A stretch of DNA of 64,000 nt, from assembly GCF_001307295.1 (NCBI RefSeq), contig NZ_CP012700.1, positions 2,421,001-2,485,000 of the forward strand, given 5' to 3'. The stretch is from Sphingopyxis macrogoltabida (GTDB lineage: Bacteria; Pseudomonadota; Alphaproteobacteria; Sphingomonadales; Sphingomonadaceae). Made by a program: the position numbers and the translations under genes. The notes beneath the pieces were generated by a model. It was not told the DNA's origin and searched no databases. It saw only the letters and a program-made list of their open reading frames with translations. Positions 16,800 to 25,144 of this stretch are shown here, piece after piece (position 1 is the first letter of the stretch; every line of letters begins with the position of its first letter).

Positions 16800-17227
16800 G
16801 CGCCGCCCTCTTCTTCGCTTTCGCCGCGGCGGAAGCGGCCGAAGGCGAGCCAGCCGCCGAGCGCGAGGAAGGCGAGCGGCCCGAGCCAGAGTAGCGCTGT
16901 CGCGCTGTCGAACGGCGGATCGTAACTCACCCAGTTGCCATAGCGCGCGACGAGCCATTTCTTGATCCCGGCGGGGCTTTCGCCCGCGGCGATCTTGCTC
17001 CGCACTTCGTGCCGCATGTCGCCGGCAAGCGGCGCATCGGAATCGGCGATCGACTGGCCCTGACAGACGAGGCAGCGAAGTTCCTCCATCAGCGCTTTCG
17101 CCCGCGCTTCCTTCGCGGGGTCGTTGAGCTGCTGATAGGCATAGGGCGCGGGCGGCAGCCGGTCCTGCGCGGCGATGGGCGATGCCAACGTGCCGAGAAG
17201 GCAAAGCATGGCGAGCCGCAGCCTCAC
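16796..17227 (-). CDS. ccmH: Cytochrome c-type biogenesis protein CcmH
   Basis: This 143-aa protein begins at GTG 17227 within a GTGA overlap with the ccmG stop. A signal peptide (LAMLCLLGTLASPIAAQ) is followed by the thiol-redox motif LRCLVCQGQSI (C-x-x-C, residues about 51-56), the site that handles apocytochrome c cysteines. A single C-terminal membrane helix (ALLWLGPLAFLALGGWLAFG) anchors it. It reduces apocytochrome c, receiving electrons via CcmG, and hands it to CcmF. Confidence 0.96.
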   Translation of the reverse strand: MRLRLAMLCLLGTLASPIAAQDRLPPAPYAYQQLNDPAKEARAKALMEELRCLVCQGQSIADSDAPLAGDMRHEVRSKIAAGESPAGIKKWLVARYGNWVSYDPPFDSATALLWLGPLAFLALGGWLAFGRFRRGESEEEGGA

Positions 17228-17754
17228 TTCATCGCCTCGAGCTTCGCGACGATTTCGGGCACCTGATCGGCGAGGATCACACCCTGGATCTGTTCGCGGA
17301 TGATGCCCTTGCCGTCGATCAGGAAGGTTTCGGGGACCCCCGACGAACCCAGCGCAATCTGGACGCTCGACTGCATGTCCGATCCGATGCGATCGAACGG
17401 ATTGCCGAATTCATTGAGGAAAGCCGCGACGTCCTCGGGCCGGTCGCGGATCGCGATGCCGTCGATCGGTACGCCGGCTGCCTTCAGCGCCTCGAGCTGC
17501 GGCGCCTCGGCGCGGCACGGGATGCACCAGCTGGCAAAGACGTTGACCAGCCGCGGCCGGCCGTCGGCAAGCTGGCTGCTCTTGAGGCCCTCGACCCCCG
17601 CCGTCGCCGGCGGCAGGTCGAACAGCGGCATCGGCTTGTCGATCCATTGCGACTGGATCAGCGTCTCGGCGGGCGTCACCAGCCGATAGATGAAGGCGCC
17701 GAACAGCAGCCCCATGATCGCCAGCGGCACGAACAGGACCCAGCGGTTCTTCAT
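17224..17754 (-). CDS. ccmG: Thiol:disulfide interchange protein CcmG/DsbE
   Basis: This 176-aa thioredoxin-fold protein is anchored by an N-terminal helix (WVLFVPLAIMGLLFGAFIYRL). The active site is FASWCIPCRAEAP (W-C-x-x-C) and the cis-Pro segment is SSGVPETFLIDGKG. It keeps CcmH and apocytochrome c reduced in the periplasm. AAGGAG (17766-17771) precedes ATG 17754; an open frame further upstream runs into an inserted repeat element and is not part of the gene. The insertion separates it from ccmF by 273 bp, whereas every other ccm junction overlaps. Confidence 0.96.
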   Translation of the reverse strand: MKNRWVLFVPLAIMGLLFGAFIYRLVTPAETLIQSQWIDKPMPLFDLPPATAGVEGLKSSQLADGRPRLVNVFASWCIPCRAEAPQLEALKAAGVPIDGIAIRDRPEDVAAFLNEFGNPFDRIGSDMQSSVQIALGSSGVPETFLIDGKGIIREQIQGVILADQVPEIVAKLEAMK

Positions 17755-17770
17755 GGCGCAAATCGCTCCT

Positions 17771-18036
17771 TGGCGGTGAACACAGATATGACGCGTTCGA
17801 GGCGGCGAAATGGCGAAGATATCGGCTTCGGGTGGCCGCCGCAGATGGTGGTTCCATCTGCAAGGCCGCGCGGAGCCGAGATCGAAGCCATTTCGCCGTC
17901 CCTTCGGGATTTGACCGATTTTGTCCATGGCCGCGTCGGCGCGCCTTGGAATATATTCATATGCCTACGCCTCGCCTCCTAGCCCTGAACAAAATCGCTT
18001 CAAACCTCGAACGCGTCATATCTGTGTTCACCGCCA
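17771..18036 (-). mobile_element. Dispersed palindrome-flanked element, copy 1 (ccmF-ccmG junction)
   Basis: Perfect 32-bp inverted repeats (17771-17802 and 18005-18036) enclose about 200 bp. Read on the minus strand the core begins GAGGTTTGAAGCG and ends CGCCTCGAACG, and matches copy 2 (25145-25410) without gaps at about 190 of 215 positions by hand count. An internal hairpin GCAGATGG / CCATCTGC lies mid-core. The outer arms differ between copies and belong to the locus: the arm on the ccmF side contains the final ccmF codons TGG CGG TGA. No transposase is encoded. Confidence 0.8.
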
Positions 18037-19986
18037 CACCTTGCGGGTGCGGCGCGTGCGCCAGATCGCCAGCAACTGCGCGCGCCCGAGCATCGACAGC
18101 GCTGCGCCCACGGCGATCAGCGCGCCGCCGAGCCAGATCCACCACACCAGCGGCTTCCACCACAGGCGGAGCTGGTATCGGTCGGCGGTCCCGTCATCGC
18201 TCGGCACCGGCTGGCCGAGCACGGCGTAGAGCTGGCCGCCCGGCCGCGTCAGCAGCGCCGCCTCGTTGGTTTCGGTCGGCGCGGTCCCCATCAGCCCGGG
18301 GAAGGTTCGCGCCTCGGGCCGCAGCATGAAGCTTTGCCCCGACGGCGTCGTCGCGACCAGCGTGCCCTCGATCGCGGTATAGTTTGGCCCGGCGATCGGT
18401 TTTACCCCGACGAATTTCACCACGAAATCGTCGACCTTCACCACATCGCCCGGCGCCGCGGCAACCAGCCGCTCCTTGATGAAGGCGCTTTCGGCGCCCA
18501 TCCCGGCGAGGCAGACGGCGACGCCGAAATGCGCGATCACCATGCCCCAGGTCGGCAGCGGGGTGCGGCGGAGGTTGCGGCCCCACAGCGGCGCAAGGCT
18601 CGCCACCGCAACGACACCCGCCACCGTCATGCCGAGCAGCGGCAATATGCCGACCTTGCCGCCGAACAGGATCAGCGCGAACAGTACCGCCGCCCCGGCG
18701 AAGATCGCCAGCGGCAACCGCGACCAGAGTTTCTTGCCGTCGTCCTTGCGCCATGCGAGCAGCGGGCCCGCGACCATGACAAGGCAAAGGATCAGCGCCA
18801 GCGGCCCGGCGACGCGGTTGTAATAGGGCGGCCCGACCGAAATCTTCTCGCCCATCGCCTCGGCAACGATCGGGTAGAGGGTGCCAAGCAGGACGAGCGC
18901 GAGGATCGTCGTCAGCAACAGATTGTTGATCACCAGCGATCCTTCGCGGCTGAGCAGCGCGAATTTCTTGCCCTCGGCGACGCTCCCGGCGCGCAGCGCG
19001 AACAGGGTGAGCGCGCCGCCGATATAAACCGCCATCAGCACGAGCAGGAACGTGCCGCGCTCAGGGTCGACGGCAAAGCTGTGGACGCTGGTCAAGAGCC
19101 CCGAGCGGACGATGAAGGTGCCGACCATCGACATCGAGAAACCGATCACCGCGAGCATCACCGTCCAAGCACGCAGCGCATTGCGCGTCGCCGTCACCGC
19201 GACTGAATGAAGCAAGGCTGCGCCCGCGAGCCAGGGCACCAGCGAGACATTCTCGACCGGGTCCCAGAACCACCAGCCGCCCCAGCCTAGCTCGTAATAG
19301 GCCCAGTAGCTGCCCGCGGTGATGCCGAGGGTCAGGAAAATCCAGCTGCCGAGCACCCACGGGCGCATCGCGCGGGCAAAGGCCGGGCCGATCTCGCGCG
19401 TGATCAGCGCGCCGACGGCAAAGCTGAACGCCACCGACAGCCCGACATAACCGACGTAGAGCGTCGGGGGATGAAAGGCGAGACCCGGGTCCTGGAGCAA
19501 CGGGTTGAGCCCCTGCCCGTCGGGCGGCGCCACCGGCAAGCGTTTGAACGGGTTCGACGAAAAAATGAGGAAGGCGAAGAAACCAAGACTCAGCGCCGCC
19601 TGCGCCGCCAGCGTCGCGACCAGCGTATCCTCGCGCAACCGTTTCTCGAAAACCGCGATCAGTGCGCCCGACAAGCCGAGGATCGTCAGCCACAGCAGCA
19701 TCGACCCTTCGTGGTTGCCCCAGGTGCCGGCGACCTTGAACAGCATTGGTTTCAGGCTGTTGCTGTTGCGCGCCACCAGTTCGACCGACATGTCGGAGCG
19801 GACGAACAGCGCGATCAGCAGCGCGAAGGCGACGGCGGTGAGCACGCCCTGCGCCACGCTCGCCGGCCGGACGAGCGCGGCGAGGTCCTTCGGTCCGCCG
19901 CGCAGGAACAACGCACCCGCGACCAGCGACAGACAGGCGAGCGCCGCCGCGATCCAGAGCAGGGCAAGACCGAGTTCGGCGATCAT
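18028..19986 (-). CDS. ccmF: Haem lyase subunit CcmF
   Basis: This 652-aa polytopic membrane protein is the core of the cytochrome c synthetase that attaches haem to apocytochrome c. It shows the tryptophan-rich WWD haem-handling motif (WGGWWFWDPVENVSLVPWLAG, near residues 230-250) and flanking conserved His-bearing loops (GTWGNHEGSMLLW). Length matches the family (about 650). Its start overlaps the ccmE stop (ATGA), and its last three codons lie inside one arm of the element that separates it from ccmG. Confidence 0.97.
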   Translation of the reverse strand: MIAELGLALLWIAAALACLSLVAGALFLRGGPKDLAALVRPASVAQGVLTAVAFALLIALFVRSDMSVELVARNSNSLKPMLFKVAGTWGNHEGSMLLWLTILGLSGALIAVFEKRLREDTLVATLAAQAALSLGFFAFLIFSSNPFKRLPVAPPDGQGLNPLLQDPGLAFHPPTLYVGYVGLSVAFSFAVGALITREIGPAFARAMRPWVLGSWIFLTLGITAGSYWAYYELGWGGWWFWDPVENVSLVPWLAGAALLHSVAVTATRNALRAWTVMLAVIGFSMSMVGTFIVRSGLLTSVHSFAVDPERGTFLLVLMAVYIGGALTLFALRAGSVAEGKKFALLSREGSLVINNLLLTTILALVLLGTLYPIVAEAMGEKISVGPPYYNRVAGPLALILCLVMVAGPLLAWRKDDGKKLWSRLPLAIFAGAAVLFALILFGGKVGILPLLGMTVAGVVAVASLAPLWGRNLRRTPLPTWGMVIAHFGVAVCLAGMGAESAFIKERLVAAAPGDVVKVDDFVVKFVGVKPIAGPNYTAIEGTLVATTPSGQSFMLRPEARTFPGLMGTAPTETNEAALLTRPGGQLYAVLGQPVPSDDGTADRYQLRLWWKPLVWWIWLGGALIAVGAALSMLGRAQLLAIWRTRRTRKVWR

Positions 19987-20420
19987 GCCTTCGGCGCCGC
20001 CTTCATATCCTTGGGCATGTCGCCCATCTGCGGCGGCATATAGCGTTCGTCATGCTTGGCGAGGATGCGGTCGGCGACGAAAGTGCCGTCGCCGCGCATC
20101 CGGCCGTCGGCGACCATCCCCGATTCCTCGCTGAACAGGTCGGGGACGATCCCCTTATACTCGACCGGGACCGACGCCTTGCCGTCGGTCGCGACGAAAC
20201 GGATCGTCAGGCCGTCGGCCTGCCGCGCGATGCTGCCCTTGGCGACCATGCCGCCGAGCCGCATCGCTTCGCCGACCTCGGTCTTGCCGGCCGCGACCTC
20301 GACCGGCGTACGAAAATAGGCGGCCTCGTCGCGCAGCGCGCTCGCCGCGAGCACGCCCGCGCCGCCGACGCCGACGAGCGCGACCAGCGCCAGGATCAGT
20401 CGCTGATGCTTCGCCTTCAC
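19983..20420 (-). CDS. ccmE: Haem chaperone CcmE
   Basis: This 145-aa protein begins at GTG 20420, which overlaps the ccmD stop (GTGA). It has an N-terminal membrane anchor (LILALVALVGVGGAGVLAAS) and a periplasmic OB-fold domain. The haem-binding His is in AKHDERYMPPQM near the C-terminus, the normal H-x3-Y arrangement. It receives haem from CcmC/CcmD and delivers it to CcmF. Longer upstream frames are not credible because they overlap ccmD. Confidence 0.96.
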   Translation of the reverse strand: MKAKHQRLILALVALVGVGGAGVLAASALRDEAAYFRTPVEVAAGKTEVGEAMRLGGMVAKGSIARQADGLTIRFVATDGKASVPVEYKGIVPDLFSEESGMVADGRMRGDGTFVADRILAKHDERYMPPQMGDMPKDMKAAPKA

Positions 20421-20572
20421 TTGCGGTCCTTTCGCAGCGCGTCGCTGCGTTTCTCGGCCTTCGTCATCGCGCGCCAGCTCGACCACAGGACCACGCCGGT
20501 CAGCAGCGCGGTCAGCGCATAGGCGGCCGCCACATAGGCCCATTGGCCACCCCCGCTGATCACCCCGGTCAC
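20417..20572 (-). CDS. ccmD: Haem exporter protein CcmD (51 aa)
   Basis: Translating complement 20572-20417 from GTG gives a 51-aa protein with one membrane helix (WAYVAAAYALTALLTGVVLW) and a basic tail (KAEKRSDALRKDRK), the usual CcmD design. Its GTG overlaps the ccmC stop (GTGA) and its own TGA overlaps the ccmE start, so it fits exactly between them. CcmD stabilises the CcmC-CcmE complex and assists release of holo-CcmE. Confidence 0.9.
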   Translation of the reverse strand: MTGVISGGGQWAYVAAAYALTALLTGVVLWSSWRAMTKAEKRSDALRKDRK

Positions 20573-21309
20573 GCCCTAGATCCCTCGTCGTCGGCCAGCC
20601 GCCGCAGCCGTGCCGCAACGCGGTTGTCGGCGATGATCCGCCGCATCCGCATCAGCACGATGGCCCCGAATAACAGCGAAAAGCCGAACACGGTCAAGCC
20701 CAAAGGCCAGAGCAGCGCCCCGTCGATGCTCGATCCGCGAAGCGTGATGCTCGGCCCCTGATGCAGGCTGTTCCACCACACGACGCTGCGATTGATGATC
20801 GGGATGTTGATTGCACCGACCAGCGCATAGATGGCGGCGCCACGCGACAGCGTGCCGCCCTGTTTCTGCCCGTCGTCGCCGCTGGTGAGCGCGATGAAGC
20901 CCGCATAGAGGAACAGCAGGACGAGCATCGAGGTCATCCGCCCGTCCCATTCCCACCAGGTGCCCCAGGTCGGCTTGCCCCAGATCGATCCGGTGGCAAG
21001 ACACAGCGCGGTGAACAGCATCCCCGGCACCGCAATCGCGCGCGCCGCGATCCCCGCGAGCGGGTGGCGCCAGACAAGCTGGACCAGCCCGGCGACCGCC
21101 AGCGACGTCCAGCCGCCCATGCCGAGCCAGGCCGACGGAACATGGACATACAGTATTCGCGCGGTTTCGCCCTGCTTGTAATCGCCCGGAACCTGCGTCA
21201 GCCCCGCCCACGCGCCGCCGAGCAGCAGCAACAAGCCGACTCCCAGCAGCCACGGCGTGAGCGGCCGGGCGATCGCCAGAAAACGGGTCGGATTCGCATA
21301 AGCGTGCAT
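20569..21309 (-). CDS. ccmC: Haem exporter/handling protein CcmC
   Basis: This 246-aa protein has six predicted membrane helices. The WWD-type motif is ATGSIWGKPTWGTWWEWDGRM and the flanking haem-ligand histidines are in YVHVPSAWLGM and WNSLHQGPS. It loads haem onto CcmE in the periplasm. It is the first gene of the ccmC-D-E-F-G-H-I operon; ccmA and ccmB are not in the window. The 326 bp upstream (21310-21635) hold only its presumed promoter region and a palindromic repeat. Confidence 0.96.
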   Translation of the reverse strand: MHAYANPTRFLAIARPLTPWLLGVGLLLLLGGAWAGLTQVPGDYKQGETARILYVHVPSAWLGMGGWTSLAVAGLVQLVWRHPLAGIAARAIAVPGMLFTALCLATGSIWGKPTWGTWWEWDGRMTSMLVLLFLYAGFIALTSGDDGQKQGGTLSRGAAIYALVGAINIPIINRSVVWWNSLHQGPSITLRGSSIDGALLWPLGLTVFGFSLLFGAIVLMRMRRIIADNRVAARLRRLADDEGSRA

Positions 21310-21503
21310 CGGTTCGCGTCCTTAGGGGAGCCGGGCTTGACGGTCCAGCAATTTGCCCGGCGCGACCCGGCGCCGCTCTTGTCGCCTGCGTGTGGCGGAG
21401 CGTCAAGGCTTTGCCTGCCCTGCTGTCCAGGTCCGGTCGCGAACGACAAATAGCGAATTGAGTCCGCCGTCGGCTGGGAGGCGATGCCGGCGTAAATCAT
21501 ATC

Positions 21504-21593
21504 CGTCACCCCGGGTTTGACCCGGAACCCGCCTTCCTTCTTTCTACGTCAGATCAAAGAAAAGGCAGGCCCCGGGTCAAGCCCTGGGTGACG
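21504..21593. repeat. Palindromic intergenic repeat (family B)
   Basis: Arms at 21504-21525 and 21572-21593 (core CGTCACCCCGGGTTTGACCC) are imperfect reverse complements. A related copy lies at 61946-62017. It sits between ccmC and the YbaN gene, in an otherwise featureless gap. Confidence 0.75.
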
Positions 21594-21635
21594 ACTTAAA
21601 CAAGCGACAGCTCTCCAGCCCGAAGTCGCCAAAGC

Positions 21636-21989
21636 TCACCCTTCCGGCCGCGTCCAGATCCAGCTTCCGGTCACCGCTGCCGCGACGACCGGCGCCATCA
21701 TCCACGGCCAAGGCGCAAAGGCCACGGCAAGGACGATGCTGAAAGCGAAGGCCAGCGTCGCTGCGATCTTGCCCTTGCGGCTGATCGCGCCCTTCTCGCG
21801 CCACGCAACGATATGCGGGCCGAAGGCCGGGTGTTCGACCAGCCACGCCTCGAGCCGCGGCGACGATCGCGCGAAACAAAAGGCTGCGAGGATCACGAAC
21901 GGCACCGTCGGGAGCAGCGGCAGGACGGCGCCGATCGCTCCCAGAGCGAGCGACAGCCAGCCCGCGACGAAATAGAAATGCCGCTTCAT
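21636..21989 (-). CDS. YbaN family (DUF454) membrane protein
   Basis: This 117-aa protein starts MKRHFYFVAGWLSLALG. The family pattern is clear: a first helix with GxxLPLLPTVPFVILAAFCFARSSPRLEAWL, the segment HPAFGPHI..W.E.GAI, and a pair of closely spaced C-terminal helices (TLAFAFSIVLAVAFAPW, MMAPVVAAAVTGSWIW). YbaN/DUF454 proteins are inner-membrane proteins of unknown function, often near haem or metal genes. It is monocistronic, followed on the minus strand by a family B palindrome. Confidence 0.9.
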   Translation of the reverse strand: MKRHFYFVAGWLSLALGAIGAVLPLLPTVPFVILAAFCFARSSPRLEAWLVEHPAFGPHIVAWREKGAISRKGKIAATLAFAFSIVLAVAFAPWPWMMAPVVAAAVTGSWIWTRPEG

Positions 21990-22036
21990 CGCGGGGAGGC
22001 TTAGCGGAAATCGACGGTCAGACCAGCCAACAATAT

Positions 22037-22114
22037 CGTCATCCCGGCGAAGGCCGGGATCTCACCATCTCGTTCTAAAGTAACGGCGAGATCCCGGCCT
22101 TCGCCGGGATGACG
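22037..22114. repeat. Palindromic intergenic repeat (family A), perfect copy
   Basis: 27-bp arms (22037-22063 and 22088-22114) are perfect reverse complements; core GTCATCCCGGCGAAGGCCGG. It is the second member of the family seen at 2817-2888 and lies downstream of the dehydrogenase gene. Confidence 0.85.
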
Positions 22115-22136
22115 AAAATGATTCTCCTCAGGACGC

Positions 22137-23189
22137 TCAGCCCCGCCCGATCAGCTTCTGCGCCATGCGGTCGGCGACCACCGAAGCCGGCGTCCCGCTC
22201 GCCTTGCTCTCGGCCCAGATTTCGGCGAGCCGGCCGGGAATTTGCGCGATCCGGCTTTCGACCTCTTCGCGGCTCCCCTGGCCCAGATATTCGAGCGCGA
22301 CGTTGATGATGCCGCCCGCGTTGATCACATAGTCGGGGGCGTAGACGATGCCGCGATCGTGAACGCGTTGCCCATCCTGAGCGGTCGCGAGCTGGTTGTT
22401 CGCACCGCCCGCCACGATCGGCACGCGCAGCTTTTCAATACTTTGCTCGGTCAAGATCGCGCCGAGCGCGTTGGGGCTCAGCACATCGGCCTCGATCTCC
22501 ATGATCGCCGCCGAATCGGCCAGATCGGCCCCCAGTTCTTCAGCGAGCGCCTTGGCGCGCGTCAGATTGATGTCGGCGAGGGTCAGCTTCGCACCTTCCG
22601 CTGCCAATCGCCGCGCGACGCCGCCGCCGACGCTGCCGACACCCTGGATCGCGACATGCACGCCCTTGGCATCGTCGGTCCCGAGACCTTGTTTGATCGC
22701 GGCCTTGATCCCCAGATAGACGCCCAGCGCCGTAAACGGTCCTGGATCGCCGCCGGCATCCGCACCGCTCTCCACCGGCAGGCCGCTGACGTGCTTCGTC
22801 TGCTTCGCAATCTGGACCATATCGGCGTCGGTGATCCCGACATCCTCGGCCGTGACATAGGCGCCGCCGAGCGATTCGACCGCGCGGCCGAACGCCGCCA
22901 GCAATTCGGGGGTCTTGGCGCCATGTTCGTCGGCAAGGATCACGCCCTTGCCGCCGCCCATCGGCAGACCGGCCATCGCGTTCTTGTAGCTCATGCCGCG
23001 CGACAGGCGCAGCGCGTCGGTGATTGCCGCGGCGCGCTGCGGATAATGCCAATAGCGCACGCCGCCGGCGCCGGGGCCGAGGTGCGTCGAATGAACCGCG
23101 ATGACCGCCGTAAGCCCGCTGGCGCGATCGCGGAACATGTGGACATGCTCATGATCGTCGAAATCGGCGAAATCCCAGACAGCGGACAT
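22137..23189 (-). CDS. Glu/Leu/Phe/Val dehydrogenase (leucine dehydrogenase-like)
   Basis: This 350-aa NAD-dependent oxidative deaminase has the substrate-binding and catalytic lysine region MAGLPMGGGKGVI near residues 73-85, a second conserved segment AYVTAEDVGITDADM, and a Rossmann domain with VAIQGVGSVGGGVARRL near 190. The short length and N-terminus (DHEHVHMFRDRASGLTAVIAVHST) match the leucine/phenylalanine/valine dehydrogenase branch rather than glutamate dehydrogenase. It converts branched-chain amino acids and 2-oxo acids reversibly. It stands alone, 97 bp from the tRNA-His gene. Confidence 0.92.
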   Translation of the reverse strand: MSAVWDFADFDDHEHVHMFRDRASGLTAVIAVHSTHLGPGAGGVRYWHYPQRAAAITDALRLSRGMSYKNAMAGLPMGGGKGVILADEHGAKTPELLAAFGRAVESLGGAYVTAEDVGITDADMVQIAKQTKHVSGLPVESGADAGGDPGPFTALGVYLGIKAAIKQGLGTDDAKGVHVAIQGVGSVGGGVARRLAAEGAKLTLADINLTRAKALAEELGADLADSAAIMEIEADVLSPNALGAILTEQSIEKLRVPIVAGGANNQLATAQDGQRVHDRGIVYAPDYVINAGGIINVALEYLGQGSREEVESRIAQIPGRLAEIWAESKASGTPASVVADRMAQKLIGRG

Positions 23190-23285
23190 ATTTCATCCTC
23201 ACGTTAAAAAATTACGTGGAGGCGTAATAATGAAACAGGGGCGACGAGTCACCCCAAAAGCCGCTATGCCTGAAGATAGGAAAAA

Positions 23286-23363
23286 TGGGGCGACCAACGG
23301 GGCTCGAACCCGCGACCTCCGGTACCACAAACCGGCGCTCTAACCAACTGAGCTATGGTCGCC
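23286..23363 (-). tRNA. tRNA-His (GTG anticodon)
   Basis: The minus strand folds as a complete cloverleaf starting with the extra G(-1) typical of tRNA-His: acceptor GCGACCA / TGGTCGC, D arm GCTCAGTTGGTTAGAGC, anticodon stem CCGGT / ACCGG with loop TTGTGG carrying GTG, T arm GGTTCGAGCC, discriminator C73 pairing with G(-1), and an encoded CCA. Confidence 0.96.
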
Positions 23364-23476
23364 ACATAAGCGAAGAGAGCCGCACGAAGCAGCCTCGACA
23401 GCGCGCGGCGAATAGGCGTGCATCCCCCCGCTCGTCAAGCATTGTTCGCACGCGCTTCCCTGCTAAAACGCGCGCC

Positions 23477-24157
23477 ATGGCTGACAACGAACATGTCGAC
23501 ATGAGCACCTCGGGCGCCGACAGGACCGCGGAGCAGCTCTCCGCCGTGCCCGGCATCCGCCGTGCGCCCACGCCAAAGCTGGAGCAGTTCATGCTCGCGC
23601 GCTTTCTCGACGCCGAAACCTGCGCCGCGCTGATCGCGCAGATCGACCGCGACGTCCGTCCCTCGACGATCGCCGACCCGAATGGCGACGACGCATTCCG
23701 GACGAGCACGACGTGCGACCTCGACCACCGCGACCCGCTTGTCATCGCGGTGAACAACCGCCTCCACGAGCTGACCGGCATCCCGCTCGAATATGGCGAA
23801 CCGATGCAGGGGCAGCGCTATGATGTCGGGCAGGAGTTCAAGGCGCACACCGACTATTTCGACCCGCACGGTAGCGACTGGGAAACCTATTGCGCGATTC
23901 CGGGCCAGCGGAGCTGGACGCTGATGATCTATCTCAACGAACCCGCGGCGGGCGGCGCGACGCGTTTCCTCGCCAACGGCAAGATGCATCAGCCGGAAAC
24001 GGGCAAGCTGCTCGCGTGGAACAATGTCCGCACCGACGGCACTGCCAACCCCGACACGCTCCACCACGGGATGAAGGTGCGCAAGGGACGCAAATATATC
24101 ATCACCAAATGGTTCCGCGAACGGCCGTGGCCGTGGGCGGAGGGGGAACTGGGGTAG
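23477..24157 (+). CDS. 2OG-Fe(II) oxygenase, prolyl 4-hydroxylase-like
   Basis: This 226-aa protein has the double-stranded beta-helix metal triad: YDVGQEFKAHTDYFDP (H-x-D, residues about 117-119), HHGMKVRKGRKYIITKWFRE (distal His and the 2-oxoglutarate-binding Lys/Arg) and the WTLMIYLNEPAAGGATRF core strand. These are hallmarks of the P4Hc (prolyl 4-hydroxylase alpha subunit-like) family. It should hydroxylate a protein or small-molecule substrate using O2 and 2-oxoglutarate; the target is unknown. The start is ATG 23477; upstream in-frame sequence runs through the tRNA gene and is not coding. Confidence 0.92.
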   Translation: MADNEHVDMSTSGADRTAEQLSAVPGIRRAPTPKLEQFMLARFLDAETCAALIAQIDRDVRPSTIADPNGDDAFRTSTTCDLDHRDPLVIAVNNRLHELTGIPLEYGEPMQGQRYDVGQEFKAHTDYFDPHGSDWETYCAIPGQRSWTLMIYLNEPAAGGATRFLANGKMHQPETGKLLAWNNVRTDGTANPDTLHHGMKVRKGRKYIITKWFRERPWPWAEGELG

Positions 24158-24180
24158 GCCAGCTATAAAATCCGCTCGCA

Positions 24181-24241
24181 TCGAGCGAAGTCGAGATGCC
24201 AATCGGCAGTTACACCCTCACGGTGTCTCGACTTCGCTCGA
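24181..24241. terminator. Palindrome between convergent genes
   Basis: 16-bp perfect arms TCGAGCGAAGTCGAGA (24181-24196) and its complement (24226-24241) lie between a plus gene ending at 24157 and a minus gene ending at 24264. The sequence is a well-known repeated palindrome type in sphingomonads and can terminate both transcripts. Confidence 0.75.
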
Positions 24242-24263
24242 CACGAACGGAATTGGTCGGTCC

Positions 24264-25010
24264 TTACCGCACCAGCCGGTACTGGAAACTCAGCGTCAGC
24301 GTATTCGACACCTGGCCCGGCTCGACCGGAGTCGCCTTGGCGTCCATGGCCTGCAGGCGCACCATGGGCGGCATCGGCGGCGGCGGGCTGGCAAAGCTGC
24401 CGCCCTCGCTGATCGAGACCAGCTCGACGCCGCGGAAACCGGCAAGCCGCGCATAGTCGGCGGCCTTCGCCTCGGCTTCCTTGATCGCGGTGCCGCGCGC
24501 GCCAACGAGCTGCGCATCGGCATCCTTCATCCCGAACCACGGCCCCTCAATGTTGGTGCCCCCGGCGGCAACCAGCGCATCGAGCAGCGGGCCGATATCC
24601 TCGATTTTCGGCGTCGTCGCGCGAACGCTGTTCGACACCTGATAGCCGAGGAAGCGCGGCGGCTGGCCGGGGGTCTGATTGTTATAGTCATATTGCGGCG
24701 ACAGGTTGATGCCGCTCGTCTGGATATCCTCGGTCTTGATTCCGCGCGCCTTGGCGGCGGCGATCAGCTTGTCCATCGCGGCGGCATTCTGACGCATCGC
24801 CTCGACCGCGGTCGGCGCGGTCGTCGTCACCCCGGCACCGACGGTCGCCTGATCGGGACGCGAACGTACTTCCTCGCTGACCGAAAAGCTCAGGATCGGT
24901 CCCTGCGTCGTCGCTGCGGTCACCGTCGAACCTCCTTGCTGTGCGAGCGCGGGCGTCGCCGCCATCAGCGCCAGTCCGGATGCCATAACGGCGAACATTT
25001 GCTTCGTCAT
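24264..25010 (-). CDS. SIMPL domain (DUF541) exported protein
   Basis: This 248-aa protein has a signal peptide (MFAVMASGLALMAATPALAQQ). The SIMPL/YggE pattern is visible: ILSFSVSEEVRSRPDQATVGAGV, AAMDKLIAAAKARGIKTEDIQTSGINLSPQYDY, and the RATTPKIEDIGPLLDALVAAGGTNI segment. The family forms ring-like periplasmic oligomers; a role in oxidative stress protection has been suggested for E. coli YggE. The start is ATG 25010 with AGGAG 7 bases upstream. Confidence 0.92.
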   Translation of the reverse strand: MTKQMFAVMASGLALMAATPALAQQGGSTVTAATTQGPILSFSVSEEVRSRPDQATVGAGVTTTAPTAVEAMRQNAAAMDKLIAAAKARGIKTEDIQTSGINLSPQYDYNNQTPGQPPRFLGYQVSNSVRATTPKIEDIGPLLDALVAAGGTNIEGPWFGMKDADAQLVGARGTAIKEAEAKAADYARLAGFRGVELVSISEGGSFASPPPPMPPMVRLQAMDAKATPVEPGQVSNTLTLSFQYRLVR

Positions 25011-25144
25011 TTCATTCTCCTGTGAACCGGGGTTCCGGCCATGTCCGATCGTCACCCCGTAACGCAGACGGAGTGGACCCGTTCCTGCCTTTGTACGCGG
25101 CGCGCTTGCATGATGCTGAACGTATCGGTAGCGCGCCGTTCATA

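Noticed and set aside
18334..20043. Plus-strand frames opposite ccmF and ccmE
   Set aside because: Arg/Gln/Asp-rich antisense translation of well-identified ccm genes.
23285..23476. N-terminal extension of the 2OG oxygenase through the tRNA-His gene
   Set aside because: The region is a complete tRNA on the other strand, and the family starts at about ATG 23477.
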